Shown here piece by piece: positions 9,165-18,993 of a stretch of DNA of 38,125 nucleotides. Location: the NCBI GenBank assembly GCA_028714515.1, contig JAQTMF010000006.1, forward strand, positions 1 to 38,125, in the 5' to 3' direction. The notes beneath the pieces were generated by a model, which saw nothing but the letters and a program-made list of their open reading frames with translations, did not search any database and had not been told where the DNA came from. Source of the stretch: Chthoniobacteraceae bacterium. Its GTDB lineage: Bacteria; Verrucomicrobiota; Verrucomicrobiia; Chthoniobacterales; Chthoniobacteraceae. Within the stretch, counting starts at the first letter, position 1; every line of letters begins with the position of its first letter. Made by a program: the position numbers and the translations under genes.

Positions 9165-10055
9165 CTAGTCAAGAAAGCGTTGATCAATACCCTGATAAGC
9201 GTCCACGCGCCGGTCCCGCAGGAAGGGCCAGTGAACGCGCTGGGTGTCGATGGCGGAAAGGTCGGCGTCGGCGAAAAGGACTTCCTCGCGCTCCACGCTG
9301 GCCTTGGCGACGATCTGGCCGCTCGGGTCGGCCACGAAACTCTGGCCCCAGAAGTCGATGCCGGGGCCGCCGTCGGGGGCTTCGTGCCCGACGCGGTTGA
9401 CGGCGGCGACGTAGCAGCCGTTGGCGATGGCGTGGGAACGCTGGATCGTCTCCCAGGAATCGTGCTGGCGCGCGCCGAACTCGGCTTTCTCCGCCGGGTG
9501 CCAGCCGATGGCCGTCGGGTAAAAGAGGATTTGCGCGCCGTGCAAAGCGGTAAGACGCGCGGCCTCCGGGTACCACTGGTCCCAGCAAACGCAAACGCCG
9601 ATCTTCGCGTAGCGCGTCTGCCAGGCGCGGAAACCGAGGTCGCCGGGCGCGAAATAAAATTTTTCGAGGAAAAGCGGGTCGTCCGGGATGTGCATCTTCC
9701 GGTAGCTGCCGAGGTAGGCGCCGTCGGCGTCGATGACGGCGGCCGTGTTGTGGTAGACGCCCGGGGCGCGCTTTTCAAACAGCGAGCCGACGATCACCAC
9801 GGCGTGTTCGCGGGCCGCCTCGCACAGCGCGGCGGTCGAGGGGCCGGGGACCGGCTCCGCGAGGCCGAAGTAGCGGTGATCTTCCACCTGGCAGAAGTAG
9901 ACGGAGCGGAAAAGCTCCTGGAGACAAACGATTTGAGCCCCTCCCCGCGCGGCCTCGCCGATCCGCTCCAGCGCCTTGGCCAGGTTTTGCGCCGGGTCGG
10001 CGGTGCAGCTCATCTGGACGAGAGCGAGTTTGACGGAGGTGGGTGTGGTTGCCAT
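9165..10055 (-). CDS. aguB: Carbon-nitrogen hydrolase, N-carbamoylputrescine amidase-like
   Basis: VKLALVQMSCTADPAQNLAKA, GAQIVCLQELF (Glu), YRKMHIPDDPLFLEKFYFAPGD (Lys), VCVCWDQWYPEAARL (Cys); adjacent to the agmatine deiminase gene. Confidence 0.9.
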   Translation of the reverse strand: MATTPTSVKLALVQMSCTADPAQNLAKALERIGEAARGGAQIVCLQELFRSVYFCQVEDHRYFGLAEPVPGPSTAALCEAAREHAVVIVGSLFEKRAPGVYHNTAAVIDADGAYLGSYRKMHIPDDPLFLEKFYFAPGDLGFRAWQTRYAKIGVCVCWDQWYPEAARLTALHGAQILFYPTAIGWHPAEKAEFGARQHDSWETIQRSHAIANGCYVAAVNRVGHEAPDGGPGIDFWGQSFVADPSGQIVAKASVEREEVLFADADLSAIDTQRVHWPFLRDRRVDAYQGIDQRFLD

Positions 10056-10319
10056 GAAGGAATGCAAAATAGCGTAAAACCGATCGTTCAAGGAAACTTT
10101 TTTGGTGCAAAAAAACATGCAAAAATTGCCGGGTCGAGCCCGATTTTTCTTGCAGAATCCGCGCCCTTGTTCCCTGGCTCCGCCCCGGCGCGTTTTCTTT
10201 GGCTTGCACGCGGGCCCGCTGCCGGTATCGTCTCGGATCTTGGGGGCCGGAGGAAACTCTGGTGCGCCAGGAAACCGCACGCTTTCCGAACACAATATCA
10301 GGGGGAATCAAAAAAAATC

Positions 10320-12863
10320 ATGCAGCCGTTATTCGCCTTTAACGTCATTCCGAAACTGCCCGCCGCGCTCGAACCGTTGCGCGAAATGGTCTTCAACCTT
10401 TGGTGGACCTGGGAGCCCGACGCGCGCAACCTCTTCCGCACTCTCGACCCCGAGCTGTGGAACCGCATCAACCACAACCCCGTGCGCATGTTGCAGCTCT
10501 GCCGGCAGGCGCGGCTGACGGAAGTGGCCGAGGATGACGATTTTCTGCGCGAGATGGACCGCGTTTACGGCCAGTTCCGGGCCTACATGGCGCGCAAGGA
10601 CACCTACGGCGCCGCCCATAAAAACGGCCTCGTCGCTTATTTTTCCGCCGAATTCGGCTTCCACGAGTCGATTCCCAACTACTCCGGCGGCCTCGGCATC
10701 CTCTCCGGCGACCATTGCAAGGCCGCGAGCGACCTGGGCCTCAACTTCGTGGCCGTCACGCTCCTCTACCGGCACGGCTACTTCAAACAGCAGATCAACA
10801 AGGACGGCTGGCAGGAAAGCATCAGCCTGAACCAGAACTTCCATCACCTGCCCTTGAGCGAGGTTTGCGTGAACAACAAGCCGCTCCTCGTCACCGTGCG
10901 CATCCTCGACCGCGACGTGCACGCGAAGGTGTGGAAAATGGTGATCGGCCGCATCACGCTCTTCCTGCTCGACAGCGACATCACCGAGAACCGTCCCGAA
11001 GACCGGCTCATCACGGCGCAGCTCTACGGCGGCGACCTCGAAATGCGCATCAAGCAGGAGATCCTGCTCGGCATCGGCGGCGTCCACGCCCTGTTTGCCA
11101 TGGGGCTCCACCCGGAGGTGTTCCACATGAACGAGGGGCACTCCGCCTTCCTTTCCCTGGAACTGATCCGGCGCAACGTGCAGGACCACGGGCTCGACTT
11201 CAAGAGTTCCCTCCAGCTCGTCGCCGCCGCCAACATCTTCACCACGCACACCCCGGTGCCCGCGGGCAACGACGCCTTCCCCCGGGACTTGATGCAGAAG
11301 TATTTCCACGATTACCCGGCCAAGGTCGGCGTTTCCTTTGACGACTTCTTCTCCTACGGGCAGATGACCGTCAACAAGGTGGACGCTTTCTCCATGACGA
11401 TCCTGGCCCTGCGCACCAGCCGCCACGCCAACGGCGTGAGCAAGCTCCACGGCGAAGTGAGCCAGGGCCTCTGGCAGGACGTCTGGGCGGGCGTGCCGCG
11501 CGACGAGGTGCCCATCGGCGCCATCACCAACGGCATCCACACCAAGACGTGGCTCTCGCCCGAATTCGAGGCGCTCTACCGCAAGTATCTCCCGGAGTGG
11601 CAGGAAAACCTCACGGACCCGGAATACTGGCGCGGCGTCATCGAGATTCCCGACGACGAACTTTGGAAAACCCACATGGCGCTCAAGCACCGCCTGGTGA
11701 AGATCGTCCGCGAACGCATCCGCGCCCAGCGCGAGCGCATCGGCGAGGCCCCGGAGCGCATCCGCGCCGTCAACCAGCTCCTCGACCCGGAGATTTTGAC
11801 CATCGGGTTCGCCCGGCGCTTTGCCACCTACAAGCGCGGCACGCTGCTCTTCTCCAACATGGAGCGGCTCAAGCGCCTGCTCACCAACCCGGAGCGCCCC
11901 GTGCAGTTCGTCTTCGCGGGCAAGGCCCACCCGAAGGACGAGGGCGGCAAGCGCCTGATCCAGGAGGTTTACAAATGGTCGCGCGACGCGGGCCTGGAGG
12001 GGCGGCTCGTCTTCGTGGAGGATTACGACACCTTCATCGGCCGCCGGCTCACCCAGGGCGTCGATCTCTGGCTCAACAACCCGCTGCGCCCGCTGGAAGC
12101 CTCCGGCACGAGCGGCATGAAGCTGCCGCCCAACGGCGGCCTGAACCTGAGCGTCCTGGACGGCTGGTGGTGCGAAAGCTACAACGGCAAGAACGGCTGG
12201 GCCATCGGCGCGGAAATCACCGACGGCTCCGTGGAGTTCCAGAACGAAGTGGACACCGCGAGCCTCTTCCACATCCTCGAAACGCAGATCGTCCCGCTCT
12301 ACTACGCCAAGCCCGACGGGCGGCTGCCCATCGCCTGGCTGCAGCTCATGCGCGAGTCGATCCGCAGCGTCACCCCCGTCTTCAACACCCAGCGGATGGT
12401 GCAGGAATACAACGAGCAAATGTATGAGCCCGCCGCCGCCGCCGCCACGCGGCTGGGAGCCGACGGAGCCGCCAAGGCCCGCGAGGTCTCCGCGTGGAAG
12501 AAGCAGATCCGGCACCTCTGGAGCCAGGTCAAGATCGACAGCGTGGCCATCGTCAGCACCGACCGCGTGAACGTTCTGGTGGGCGACGCGCTCGCCGTGG
12601 AAGCCCGCGTGCACCTGGGGCAGCTGAGCCCCGAGTATGTCCGCGTGCAGATCTACGTGGGCGAAACCGCCGACAACCAGATCGAGCGCCCGTTGACCAT
12701 CGACATGGAGGAATCCAAGCAGGACGCCAACGGCACGCATCTCTACCGGGGCTCCATCCACGCCCCCGAGAGCGTCGCCTACGGCTTCAACGTCCGCGTC
12801 ATCCCCACGCACCCGAGCCTCACGCAGGCCCACGAGCTGCGGCTGATCACCTGGGCGTCGTAA
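10320..12863 (+). CDS. glgP: Alpha-glucan (glycogen/maltodextrin) phosphorylase, GT35 short type
   Basis: [105 protein letters not shown]. The 1677-aa ORF start at 7830 is an artefact. Confidence 0.93.
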   Translation: MQPLFAFNVIPKLPAALEPLREMVFNLWWTWEPDARNLFRTLDPELWNRINHNPVRMLQLCRQARLTEVAEDDDFLREMDRVYGQFRAYMARKDTYGAAHKNGLVAYFSAEFGFHESIPNYSGGLGILSGDHCKAASDLGLNFVAVTLLYRHGYFKQQINKDGWQESISLNQNFHHLPLSEVCVNNKPLLVTVRILDRDVHAKVWKMVIGRITLFLLDSDITENRPEDRLITAQLYGGDLEMRIKQEILLGIGGVHALFAMGLHPEVFHMNEGHSAFLSLELIRRNVQDHGLDFKSSLQLVAAANIFTTHTPVPAGNDAFPRDLMQKYFHDYPAKVGVSFDDFFSYGQMTVNKVDAFSMTILALRTSRHANGVSKLHGEVSQGLWQDVWAGVPRDEVPIGAITNGIHTKTWLSPEFEALYRKYLPEWQENLTDPEYWRGVIEIPDDELWKTHMALKHRLVKIVRERIRAQRERIGEAPERIRAVNQLLDPEILTIGFARRFATYKRGTLLFSNMERLKRLLTNPERPVQFVFAGKAHPKDEGGKRLIQEVYKWSRDAGLEGRLVFVEDYDTFIGRRLTQGVDLWLNNPLRPLEASGTSGMKLPPNGGLNLSVLDGWWCESYNGKNGWAIGAEITDGSVEFQNEVDTASLFHILETQIVPLYYAKPDGRLPIAWLQLMRESIRSVTPVFNTQRMVQEYNEQMYEPAAAAATRLGADGAAKAREVSAWKKQIRHLWSQVKIDSVAIVSTDRVNVLVGDALAVEARVHLGQLSPEYVRVQIYVGETADNQIERPLTIDMEESKQDANGTHLYRGSIHAPESVAYGFNVRVIPTHPSLTQAHELRLITWAS

Positions 12864-14196
12864 CGGGCGTTCCCGCCGCCGAGGCGGCTCCGGGCAACTG
12901 GAGCCGCGCCAGCCACGCCAGGCGGAACACGCCGTCGTTCCACACAATCGGGTCGCCCGGGCAGACGCAAAATCCGCCCGCGCCCTGTTGGAAAGCGGCG
13001 TTCCAGACGTGCACCTTTTGCGGGCTCCACCCCTGGAGCATCAGCGAAAGCGCCGTGGAGGACCAGTGGTCCAGCCCCCGGGAAAGATCCGCGCGCGGGA
13101 GATCCGCCTGCGTTTCGACCCGGCCCGGCTGTGCCGCGAGGTGCGTCCCCAACGAGCCCCACGTGGCCCGCCACGAAAGCGCCATCCCGGAGAGCACCAC
13201 CGCGAAGAGCAGCGCCGGGCGCAGCAGCGAACGGCCGCCATCCGCCGGGAACGGGACGCCGGAGCGCCAGAACCGCCACGCCTCGGCCCCGGCGCACAAC
13301 GCCAGGGGCGCGGCCAGCACGAGGCCGAACTTCCGGTAGCAAAGCGCCCCGCCCCAGCCGCCCGGAACCAGGCTGTAGATCACGCCCAGCCCAAACGCCG
13401 CCCCCCACAGGAGACGCGCCGCGCGCGGCCGCGCGAACGGAGCGGCCAGCGCCAAAGCCATCGCGAGCACCGGCGTCATCAGAAAAGCGGTGAAGGCTTC
13501 CTGGACCCACGCGCTCCCGTGCAGGCTCGCCTGTTCATAGGGCGTGGCAAAGAATAACGTCTCCGCCAGTTTTCCCCCGGCGGCCAGGGCGAAGAGAACG
13601 GCCCACACCCCATAGCGGACGCGCTTTCCGGGCGCGGCAAATCCCAAAGCCCCGGCGGTGACGGCCACGAGACCAAAGAGCGGAGCCGCCAGCGGGTGCA
13701 GCCCCCACATGACCGCCCCGGCCAGGAGCGCGGCGGGGCTCCACCGGCCCGGGCAGCCGCGCCACACAAACGCGAGGCAGACCCAGCTCCACTGGAGCGC
13801 CGGGGTCGCCTCCGCCACAAAGACCATCTGGCCCGGCAGCGGCGCGAGCAGGATGCCGCACGCGGCCCAGAACCGCAGCGGTGCGAAGGCTCCCCGCAGC
13901 ATCGCCAGGCAGATGGCCAGGCTCCCCAGGGGCAGGAGCGCGCAAAGCAGCCCGTGCAGCACGGCCAGTTGCGCGGGCGTTTCCGCCAGCGGGCGCGCCC
14001 AGACGACGGGCCCCAGCAACAGCGCGTTCATCCAGCGGTGGTTCGGGATCATCGGCACCCCCTCCTGGATCGAGCGGAAAAGGTAATAGCTGCCATCCCA
14101 CGTCAGGCTCGCCAGGCAGAACGCGGCCAGCACGAACGCGGCGGCGGCGAGGCCCCACGCCAGCAGCGGGGCGTTTTGAGATATTTTCTTTTCCAT
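12847..14196 (-). CDS. Polytopic membrane protein (possibly GT-C-like)
   Basis: 449 aa with many hydrophobic segments; LASLTWDGSYYLFRSIQEG loop after TM1 places an acidic residue as in GT-C enzymes. Overlaps the glgP 3' end by 17 bp. Confidence 0.65.
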   Translation of the reverse strand: MEKKISQNAPLLAWGLAAAAFVLAAFCLASLTWDGSYYLFRSIQEGVPMIPNHRWMNALLLGPVVWARPLAETPAQLAVLHGLLCALLPLGSLAICLAMLRGAFAPLRFWAACGILLAPLPGQMVFVAEATPALQWSWVCLAFVWRGCPGRWSPAALLAGAVMWGLHPLAAPLFGLVAVTAGALGFAAPGKRVRYGVWAVLFALAAGGKLAETLFFATPYEQASLHGSAWVQEAFTAFLMTPVLAMALALAAPFARPRAARLLWGAAFGLGVIYSLVPGGWGGALCYRKFGLVLAAPLALCAGAEAWRFWRSGVPFPADGGRSLLRPALLFAVVLSGMALSWRATWGSLGTHLAAQPGRVETQADLPRADLSRGLDHWSSTALSLMLQGWSPQKVHVWNAAFQQGAGGFCVCPGDPIVWNDGVFRLAWLARLQLPGAASAAGTPVTTPR

Positions 14197-14206
14197 GAGG
14201 GGGGCC

Positions 14207-16645
14207 TTATTCCCGGTAAGTGCCTTGCGTCACGCCGAGTTGCGACTGCGCCCGCAGCGCCCGCCAGAGGCCGTCCCCGCTCTGCGTCCCGGCAAGCAGC
14301 GCTTGGTAAGCCTCGATGACGCGCCGCGTCTCCGCCGCCGTCTCCTCCAGCAGCTCCACGCGGAAGCGCCGCAACCCCGTATCCAGGAGCTCCTGGTAAT
14401 ACTGCGCCCCCGTCTGCGCCACGGCATTGAAGAGCGTGTTGCGGCAGCCGGCGTCGGGCCGCAGCGGGTGCGCGATCCCCACGCGGTCGCGCAGATGCAC
14501 GCGGTGGGCCTCGCACGGCCGCCCGCAATCGAGATGCGAGGAGCCGCGCGAAAGGAACGCCGCGAAGACGCAATGTTCCATGTGAAACATTGGCATGTGC
14601 TGGTGGAGCGTCAGTTCGAACCACGCGGGCGGCGCGCCGCGCAAGAGATCAAGCGCCTGGCCGAGGTTCAGATCGTAGGAAACCGTCACGCTCTCCAGGC
14701 CTTTTTCCATAAAGAACGCGGCGGTGAGCGGGTTGGCCACGTTGAGGGAAAAATCGCCGCGCTTGCGCAGCGGGCTTTGCTCGAAATAGGCGATTGCGCC
14801 CAGGTTGCGCAGCAGCACGCCGTCGGGCCGGGCCGCCTCGATCAGCTTGAAGAACCCCTCCTCGCCCGCTTTCTGAATACGCGGCGTGGCCAGGAAGACG
14901 GCGGCGGCCCCGCGCGCGCGGACCCGCTCCACGGCTTCCCGGTAGCGGCGCACATCCTCGAAATCGAGGCAAACCGTGGCGACACCGCAGACGAGCGCGG
15001 CTTCGAGCTGCTCCTCCGTGCGGCAAAGGACGCTCAACGCGGGATCTCCCGGGGCACGCGCGGGCGCGCGAAGTTCGGCGAGCAGTTGGGCGGCGCTCCC
15101 GGCCGATTCGGCCCGAGGGGGCCGCGCGGCGGCGGCTTCGAGCGGGGCGGCCAGCTCCCGGCGCAGGCGGTTCAATTCCCCGATGGGGAGAATCACCGCG
15201 CCTTCGAGCGTGTTTTCCAGCGCGCCGAGCCGGAGCGGCGCTTCGCCAAAGCGCCCGAGGTGTTCGCGCAGTTTTTCATCCGTCAGCGGCGCGGTGCGCG
15301 CCGGTTGCAGCGGGATCGCCGAGCGGACTTGGAAAGCGTGGCCCCGGAAACGGGCTTCGAGCGTGAGCGGCTCGTCCGCGCGGCCGCTGACGCGCAGGTC
15401 CACCGGCTCGCGATGGCGCGGCGGCAGCGCGCCCGCAAAACTCTTTTTCAACGCCGCGTTCAGCGCCGGATCGTCCGTTTTCCAGACGCGGCTCCCGGCG
15501 GGGACTTGCGCGAAATCGACGTGCCCGCGCTGGAAGAAGAGACGCTTCCCGCGCACGGCATAGACCCGCCCCCCTTGCTCCTTGTCGGGATCGCCGCCGG
15601 TGTCGAACACCACGCCGTCGCCCGGCTTCACGGGCGTTTCCAGCGCGGCGATTTCCACGAAGTCGTCTCCGGCGCGGCCGGGGCGTCCCGTGCGTCCCAC
15701 GAATGCCCCGCGCTTTTTGCCAAACCGCGCGGCCACCAGCCGCTGGTGGTTCACGCCGTGCAGCCAGCCGGTGTAGAAGCCGCGCGAAAACGTCATTTCG
15801 AGCTGGTAGCGGTCGGCGGGAGCCGGGGTCCACGCGCGCCGCTCCATCGCGTTATCCAGTGCCTTGCGGTAAACCTGGCAAACGGCGGCGACGTATTCGG
15901 GCGACTTGAGGCGGCCCTCGATTTTGAAGGAGACGACCCCGCGCTCCAACAGCGCCGGGATTTCCTCCGCCGCCGCGAGATCCTGGGGCGAAAGGAGGTA
16001 GCGCCGGCCGTCCAAATCGCGCGCCGCGCCGTCCACCAGCAGGTCGTAGGGAAGGCGGCACGCCTGCGCGCACTCGCCCCGGTTCGCGCTGCGCCGCCCC
16101 AGCGATTCGCTGGTAAGGCACTGGCCCGAATAGGCGACACAGAGCGCCCCGTGCACAAAGACTTCCAATTCCAGCCCGTCGCCCGCGCCGAATTTCGCCA
16201 ATTCCCGCAAGGAAAGCTCGCGGGCGAGCACGGCGCGCGCGACGCCCAGCTCGCGGCGGACGAGTGACGCTCCCTCGGGCGACGTGACCGTCATTTGCGT
16301 GGAGGCGTGGAGCGGCAGCTCCGGCGTGAGCCGCCGGGCCATCCGCGCCAGCCCGATATCCTGGACAATGACGCCGTCCACGCCCGAGCGGTTGAGCAGG
16401 CGCAGAAAATCGGCCGCCTCGTCGAGTTCCCCGGCGAAGACCAGCGTGTTGAAGGCCGCGTAAGCCTTCAGGCCGTGGCGGTGGCAAAAGGCGATCAATT
16501 CCGGCAGGTCTTCCTCGGTAAAGTTGTCCGCCCGCATCCGGGCATTGAACCGGGGCAGGCCGAAGTAAACCGCGTCCGCGCCGTTGGCCGCCGCCGCGCG
16601 CACGCAATCCCAGTTGCCCGCCGGGGCCAGTAATTCAGGAGTCAT
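14207..16645 (-). CDS. Peptidase U32 family protein (RlhA/YegQ-like, with C-terminal DUF3656-type region)
   Basis: MTPELLAPAGNWDCVRAAAANGADAVYFGL; ELEVFVHGALCVAYSGQCLTSESLGRRSANRGECAQACRLPY is the hallmark Cys-rich U32 motif. Confidence 0.9.
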   Translation of the reverse strand: MTPELLAPAGNWDCVRAAAANGADAVYFGLPRFNARMRADNFTEEDLPELIAFCHRHGLKAYAAFNTLVFAGELDEAADFLRLLNRSGVDGVIVQDIGLARMARRLTPELPLHASTQMTVTSPEGASLVRRELGVARAVLARELSLRELAKFGAGDGLELEVFVHGALCVAYSGQCLTSESLGRRSANRGECAQACRLPYDLLVDGAARDLDGRRYLLSPQDLAAAEEIPALLERGVVSFKIEGRLKSPEYVAAVCQVYRKALDNAMERRAWTPAPADRYQLEMTFSRGFYTGWLHGVNHQRLVAARFGKKRGAFVGRTGRPGRAGDDFVEIAALETPVKPGDGVVFDTGGDPDKEQGGRVYAVRGKRLFFQRGHVDFAQVPAGSRVWKTDDPALNAALKKSFAGALPPRHREPVDLRVSGRADEPLTLEARFRGHAFQVRSAIPLQPARTAPLTDEKLREHLGRFGEAPLRLGALENTLEGAVILPIGELNRLRRELAAPLEAAAARPPRAESAGSAAQLLAELRAPARAPGDPALSVLCRTEEQLEAALVCGVATVCLDFEDVRRYREAVERVRARGAAAVFLATPRIQKAGEEGFFKLIEAARPDGVLLRNLGAIAYFEQSPLRKRGDFSLNVANPLTAAFFMEKGLESVTVSYDLNLGQALDLLRGAPPAWFELTLHQHMPMFHMEHCVFAAFLSRGSSHLDCGRPCEAHRVHLRDRVGIAHPLRPDAGCRNTLFNAVAQTGAQYYQELLDTGLRRFRVELLEETAAETRRVIEAYQALLAGTQSGDGLWRALRAQSQLGVTQGTYRE

Positions 16646-16676
16646 GGATGCCGAAGATACCACGGACCGCCGCTAA

Positions 16677-16839
16677 CAGCCTGTTGAAATAATCAGGAAT
16701 GGAGAGTTTGCAGCAGATTTTTGGCTTGGGCAAGGAGTCGAGCGCAGCGCCTGTGTTTGATAAACACAGGCCAAGCGAGCGACGCCGCCCAAGACAAAAA
16801 GATGCGCAAAATCGACGTTCATGATTTTTCAACAGGCTG
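16677..16839. mobile_element. MITE-like 163-bp palindromic element with 13-bp perfect terminal inverted repeats and flanking CTAA direct repeats
   Basis: Ends CAGCCTGTTGAAA / TTTCAACAGGCTG; arms pair imperfectly along their length to a central CCTGTGTTT-GAT-AAACACAGG. CTAA immediately flanks both sides (16673-16676 and 16840-16843). Confidence 0.78.
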
Positions 16840-17178
16840 CTAACGGGCAAACGGGTCCATCAAAAGCGGCTCGCCGCAGTACATGCAGCGGATGCTCTGC
16901 TTGGCGATGGTCCGCCCGCACTTGGGGCATTCCGTGGGCGGGGCCGCCGCCACCTTGCCGTCCATGCGGCCGTCGCGGAGGTCGATTTCCACGATCCGCT
17001 TTTGCAGTTCCTTGTCGTCGAAGCCGTGCTGCTCCTTGAGGATCCCCCAGAGCGCCTCCGTGATCATGAGCAGGCGCTCCACCTGCACCTGGAGCCGGGC
17101 GACCTCGCCCGTGCCCGCCGCGCTGAGGGGCCGGGAGGATAGCGGGTCTTGCGGAGTGGAAGGGCCGGGAATATACAT
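16840..17178 (-). CDS. Small protein with C-terminal zinc ribbon
   Basis: CPKCGRTIAKQSIRCMYCGEPL (CxxC...CxxC) preceded by an amphipathic/coiled segment; 112 aa. Confidence 0.7.
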   Translation of the reverse strand: MYIPGPSTPQDPLSSRPLSAAGTGEVARLQVQVERLLMITEALWGILKEQHGFDDKELQKRIVEIDLRDGRMDGKVAAAPPTECPKCGRTIAKQSIRCMYCGEPLLMDPFAR

Positions 17179-17230
17179 TTCTCAAAGTCTAAACGCGGAA
17201 CACCTCCAAGGGAAAGTTGGAAAAGCGCGC

Positions 17231-18271
17231 CTAAGACTCTGAAATTGTGGGAACCCGGAACAGGTTCCCCGTATAGGGGCACTTCTGGAGCACCCCGGGG
17301 CCGGCCGCGTGCACTTCGACGGGAGCGGCGTCGGGTTTGTAGGGGCTGCGGACGAATCCTTTTTTGTCGCCCGGCCTCATGATCGCCAAAGGATAGGCTT
17401 TGGCGCTATCCTCCAAGATCTTGGCCGCCTCCGCCCCGGGAAGAACACGCGCCGTGACAAAAACAAGGAAGACGCGAGGGTCGCGCGGCAGCTTTTCGCC
17501 TGCCACGGGCTGCCTGGATAGCCGGAGCGCGATCGTCTGGCCGGTCGCGAGCTGGCAATGGGCATCTTTTTGGTATGCGGAGAAGATCGGTTTGGTGGGC
17601 GTGCGGCCGTCAACGCCGTTCGCCGTGGCAGCGGGATTCTGGCCATTCACGCCCTTCCTCATGACTCGATCCAGAATGTTTTCGGAAATGGGCAGCTTGT
17701 CGTAATCGAACAGCCTTTGGATGGGAGCCTTGTCGGAAAGATTTTTGAGTCCCAAAAACTCCGTGAAACTGGGAATGGCGCGCAATTGGAGCGCCTTCCC
17801 ATCCTTTGCCGCCTCTGGCTTTACACGCAATATCACCCCAACCATCTTTGCGTCGAAAGCCGTGGGAGTGCACGGCGTCTCTCCCTTGGGTGGCGTGAAT
17901 TCCGTCGCGAATCGGAATTCGCGGGCGATCTCGATTTCCGCTTCCTGCTTGGATTTTACAAACACCTTGGGAGCGCTTATCAGGTTCGCCTCGCCCGGCT
18001 GTTTCTGAAGCACTTGCATGACGGATTCAAATTTCGCCGGATTCAAAACGAGCTGCGTCTCTTTGGGTTTCAGCAGGCTCGTGGCTTTTATAAAGTCGGC
18101 ATAGCCCGTTTGCGTAAACTCCACGAATTTGGCTTCGATGCCGATGGACGGGCCTTGGGGGGTGCCGGTCTTTTGGGGATCAGCCATGCCGCGAGGGAGA
18201 GCCCAAAGGGTCAATACAGCCAGCGTCAGCCCGAGTTTGAGGAGGCGGGAATCGAGGGGGGAGGAGTACAT
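17231..18271 (-). CDS. Secretin-domain-like secreted protein
   Basis: Signal peptide-like N-terminus; IGIEAKFVEFTQTGYADF, NLISAPKVFVKSKQEAEIEIAREFRF, VGVILRVKPEAAKDGKALQLRAIPSFTEF, TGQTIALRLSRQP...RVFLVFVTARVLP follow the secretin core pattern; no N0/N1 repeats visible. Confidence 0.6.
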   Translation of the reverse strand: MYSSPLDSRLLKLGLTLAVLTLWALPRGMADPQKTGTPQGPSIGIEAKFVEFTQTGYADFIKATSLLKPKETQLVLNPAKFESVMQVLQKQPGEANLISAPKVFVKSKQEAEIEIAREFRFATEFTPPKGETPCTPTAFDAKMVGVILRVKPEAAKDGKALQLRAIPSFTEFLGLKNLSDKAPIQRLFDYDKLPISENILDRVMRKGVNGQNPAATANGVDGRTPTKPIFSAYQKDAHCQLATGQTIALRLSRQPVAGEKLPRDPRVFLVFVTARVLPGAEAAKILEDSAKAYPLAIMRPGDKKGFVRSPYKPDAAPVEVHAAGPGVLQKCPYTGNLFRVPTISES

Positions 18272-18428
18272 GCGATGCCTTTCTTTAGCGACAATGAGAA
18301 TACGCTCTACCGGAAAAAGGATTAATCCATCCCTTTCCCAATGTTGTCAATTCGCGAATATTCAAAAGGGATTGGCGGATCAGACTCGCCAGGGCGAACC
18401 GATGGAGCGATAATGAATATCTCGCCGT

Positions 18429-18971
18429 ATGCCATCGCAAAACATCGTCTACTTCGATCTCGAAACCCAGCGCACCGCCAACGACGCGGGCGGCTGGGAC
18501 CACAAGCGGGACATGGGCATGTCCGTCGGCGTCACCTACTCCACCGCCTCCGGGAGTTACCGGATTTACCCCGAAAACCGGGTCCACGATCTCGTCAACG
18601 AGCTGTTGCGGGCCGATCTGGTCGTCGGGTTCAACGTCATCAACTTCGACTACGAGGTGCTGATGGGCTATTCCGCCTACGACATCCCGGCGCTGGCCCG
18701 GACGCTCGACCTGATGGTGGACCTGGAGAAAAAACTCGGCCATCGCCTGAGCCTCGACGCCGTGGCCACGGCCTCCCTGGGCGTCGGCAAGACCGCCGAC
18801 GGCCTCGACGCCATCCGCTGGTGGCGCGAGGGGAAATTGCTGGAGATCGCCGAATACTGCTGCTTTGACGTGAAGGTGACGCGCCTCGTCCACGAGTATG
18901 GGCGCGACCACGGCCACCTTTTTTTCCTCGACCGTTTCCAGCAAAAGCGGCAGGTGGACATCGAGTGGTAG
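18429..18971 (+). CDS. RNase H-like / DEDD exonuclease-fold protein
   Basis: IVYFDLETQ (DxE), VGFNVINFDYEVL (D), YCCFDVKVTRLVHEYG (D); 180 aa single domain. Confidence 0.72.
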   Translation: MPSQNIVYFDLETQRTANDAGGWDHKRDMGMSVGVTYSTASGSYRIYPENRVHDLVNELLRADLVVGFNVINFDYEVLMGYSAYDIPALARTLDLMVDLEKKLGHRLSLDAVATASLGVGKTADGLDAIRWWREGKLLEIAEYCCFDVKVTRLVHEYGRDHGHLFFLDRFQQKRQVDIEW

Positions 18972-18993
18972 GGGCGGCGCGCCGCTTCCCCCG

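Noticed and set aside
7830-10319. Upstream 830 codons of the 1677-aa ORF, suggesting a giant fusion with glycogen phosphorylase
   Set aside because: This part is antisense to the well-supported aguA and aguB genes and has no recognisable domain. The phosphorylase itself starts cleanly at 10320 after a purine-rich GGGGGAATC leader.
10329-12947. 872-aa - strand ORF antisense to glgP, and similar long antisense ORFs at 2019-4007, 3538-5163, 14195-16267 and 35382-37646
   Set aside because: All mirror strongly supported genes and have skewed composition with no motifs; GC-driven absence of stop codons explains them.
16677-16839. Element considered as a simple Rho-independent terminator of the zinc-ribbon gene
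   Set aside because: Terminal repeats plus flanking CTAA duplication and length (163 bp) fit an insertion better, although it may still terminate transcription secondarily.
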